Shown: one piece after another, positions 63,784-64,000 of the stretch
How the letters are laid out: every line of letters starts with the position of its first letter
Position numbering within the stretch: position 1 is the first letter of the stretch
Assembly: GCF_002282855.1 (NCBI RefSeq)
Contig: NZ_NRIR01000003.1
Location: 1-64,000 of the forward strand
Length of the DNA: 64,000 nucleotides
Direction of reading: 5' to 3'
Origin: Paraferrimonas sedimenticola
Lineage (GTDB): Bacteria > Pseudomonadota > Gammaproteobacteria > Enterobacterales > Shewanellaceae
The notes under the pieces: generated by a model
Database searches by the model: none
Told to the model about the DNA's origin: nothing
The model's input: the letters and a program-made list of their open reading frames with translations, nothing else
Made by a program: the position numbers and the translations under genes

Positions 63784-64000
63784 ATGTCTTTCGTATTCGA
63801 AGCAACTCAGCGTGAAGAGATAGGGAAAGGTGCGAGCCGCCGCCTACGTCATGCTGGTCAAATCCCTGCGGTTATCTACGGCCCAGGTAAAGAGCCTGTA
63901 TCTGTTGTTCTAGACCACGACAAAGTATTCCACGCCCAAGAAAAAGCTGAGTTCTACTCAGAAGTTCTGACCATCGTGGTAGCTGGTACTGAGCACAAAG
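63784..64000 (+). CDS. rplY: 50S ribosomal protein L25 (partial, cut by window end)
   Basis: Only the first 72 codons are in the window. They read [21 protein letters not shown] then [25 protein letters not shown], the L25/Ctc N terminus that binds 5S rRNA. AGAGAGTAAAG lies just before ATG. The short or long (Ctc) form cannot be decided here. Confidence 0.95.
   Translation, partial: MSFVFEATQREEIGKGASRRLRHAGQIPAVIYGPGKEPVSVVLDHDKVFHAQEKAEFYSEVLTIVVAGTEHK

Overview
The window looks like chromosome from a marine gammaproteobacterium of the Alteromonadales, probably close to Shewanella or Ferrimonas. This rests on the gene content and order: a hisGDCBHAFI operon behind a His-codon attenuator, a yceD-rpmF-plsX-fabHDG-acpP-fabF cluster, a fadD-rnd-ycgL-mltB-ycgN neighbourhood, and an OmcA/MtrC-like multihaem cytochrome. 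The placement is an inference from content, not from a search.

Region 1 (1-3.2 kb) is accessory DNA. It is an array of small, AT-richer, same-strand genes (DUF4288, VOC, two membrane proteins, a lipoprotein, a broken ORF). Each is followed by a copy of one hairpin-forming repeat. The layout is that of an integron cassette array, but the repeats do not fit the canonical attC core and no integrase lies in the window. The array runs straight into the 3' end of a cytochrome gene that keeps only the N-terminal half of its family (five haem motifs), so 3.15-3.18 kb is a recombination junction.

Region 2 (4.6-15.7 kb) is a metal-handling island. It holds a CzcN-like membrane methyltransferase-family protein under a MerR-type operator, the divergent MerR regulator, a czcI-czcC-czcB-czcA efflux operon, a second His/Cys-rich exported protein, a CueP-like copper protein, a His-rich DUF4382 lipoprotein, and a DmeF-type cation diffusion facilitator. 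A three-copy tandem repeat of about 65 bp separates it from the core genome.

Region 3 (16.1-23.3 kb) is the complete histidine operon on the minus strand, with leader peptide hisL (four consecutive His codons) and an attenuator-terminator.

Region 4 (23.5-34.8 kb) holds core housekeeping genes: a YoaA-type helicase, tsaB, an M50-like membrane protease, a hydrolase, fadD (behind a perfect CRP site), rnd, ycgL, mltB, a YcgN-family gene, a DAACS symporter, and a Maf/YceF nucleotide pyrophosphatase.

Region 5 (35.0-41.7 kb) is the fatty-acid and phospholipid cluster, ending in a hotdog thioesterase. Region 6 (41.7-51.4 kb) is mixed: an FGGY kinase with an overlapping beta-hydroxyacid dehydrogenase, a DnaJ-domain membrane protein, cdd, sbcB, rlmA, a pirin, and yceH. 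Region 7 (51.4-58.7 kb) is a moxR-DUF58-tgpA operon, then slt and rmuC, all on the minus strand. Region 8 (58.9-64 kb) has msrP-msrQ, a TPR sensor-like protein with a degenerate GGDEF-like end, a lipoprotein, a haemerythrin, and the start of rplY, which is cut by the window edge.
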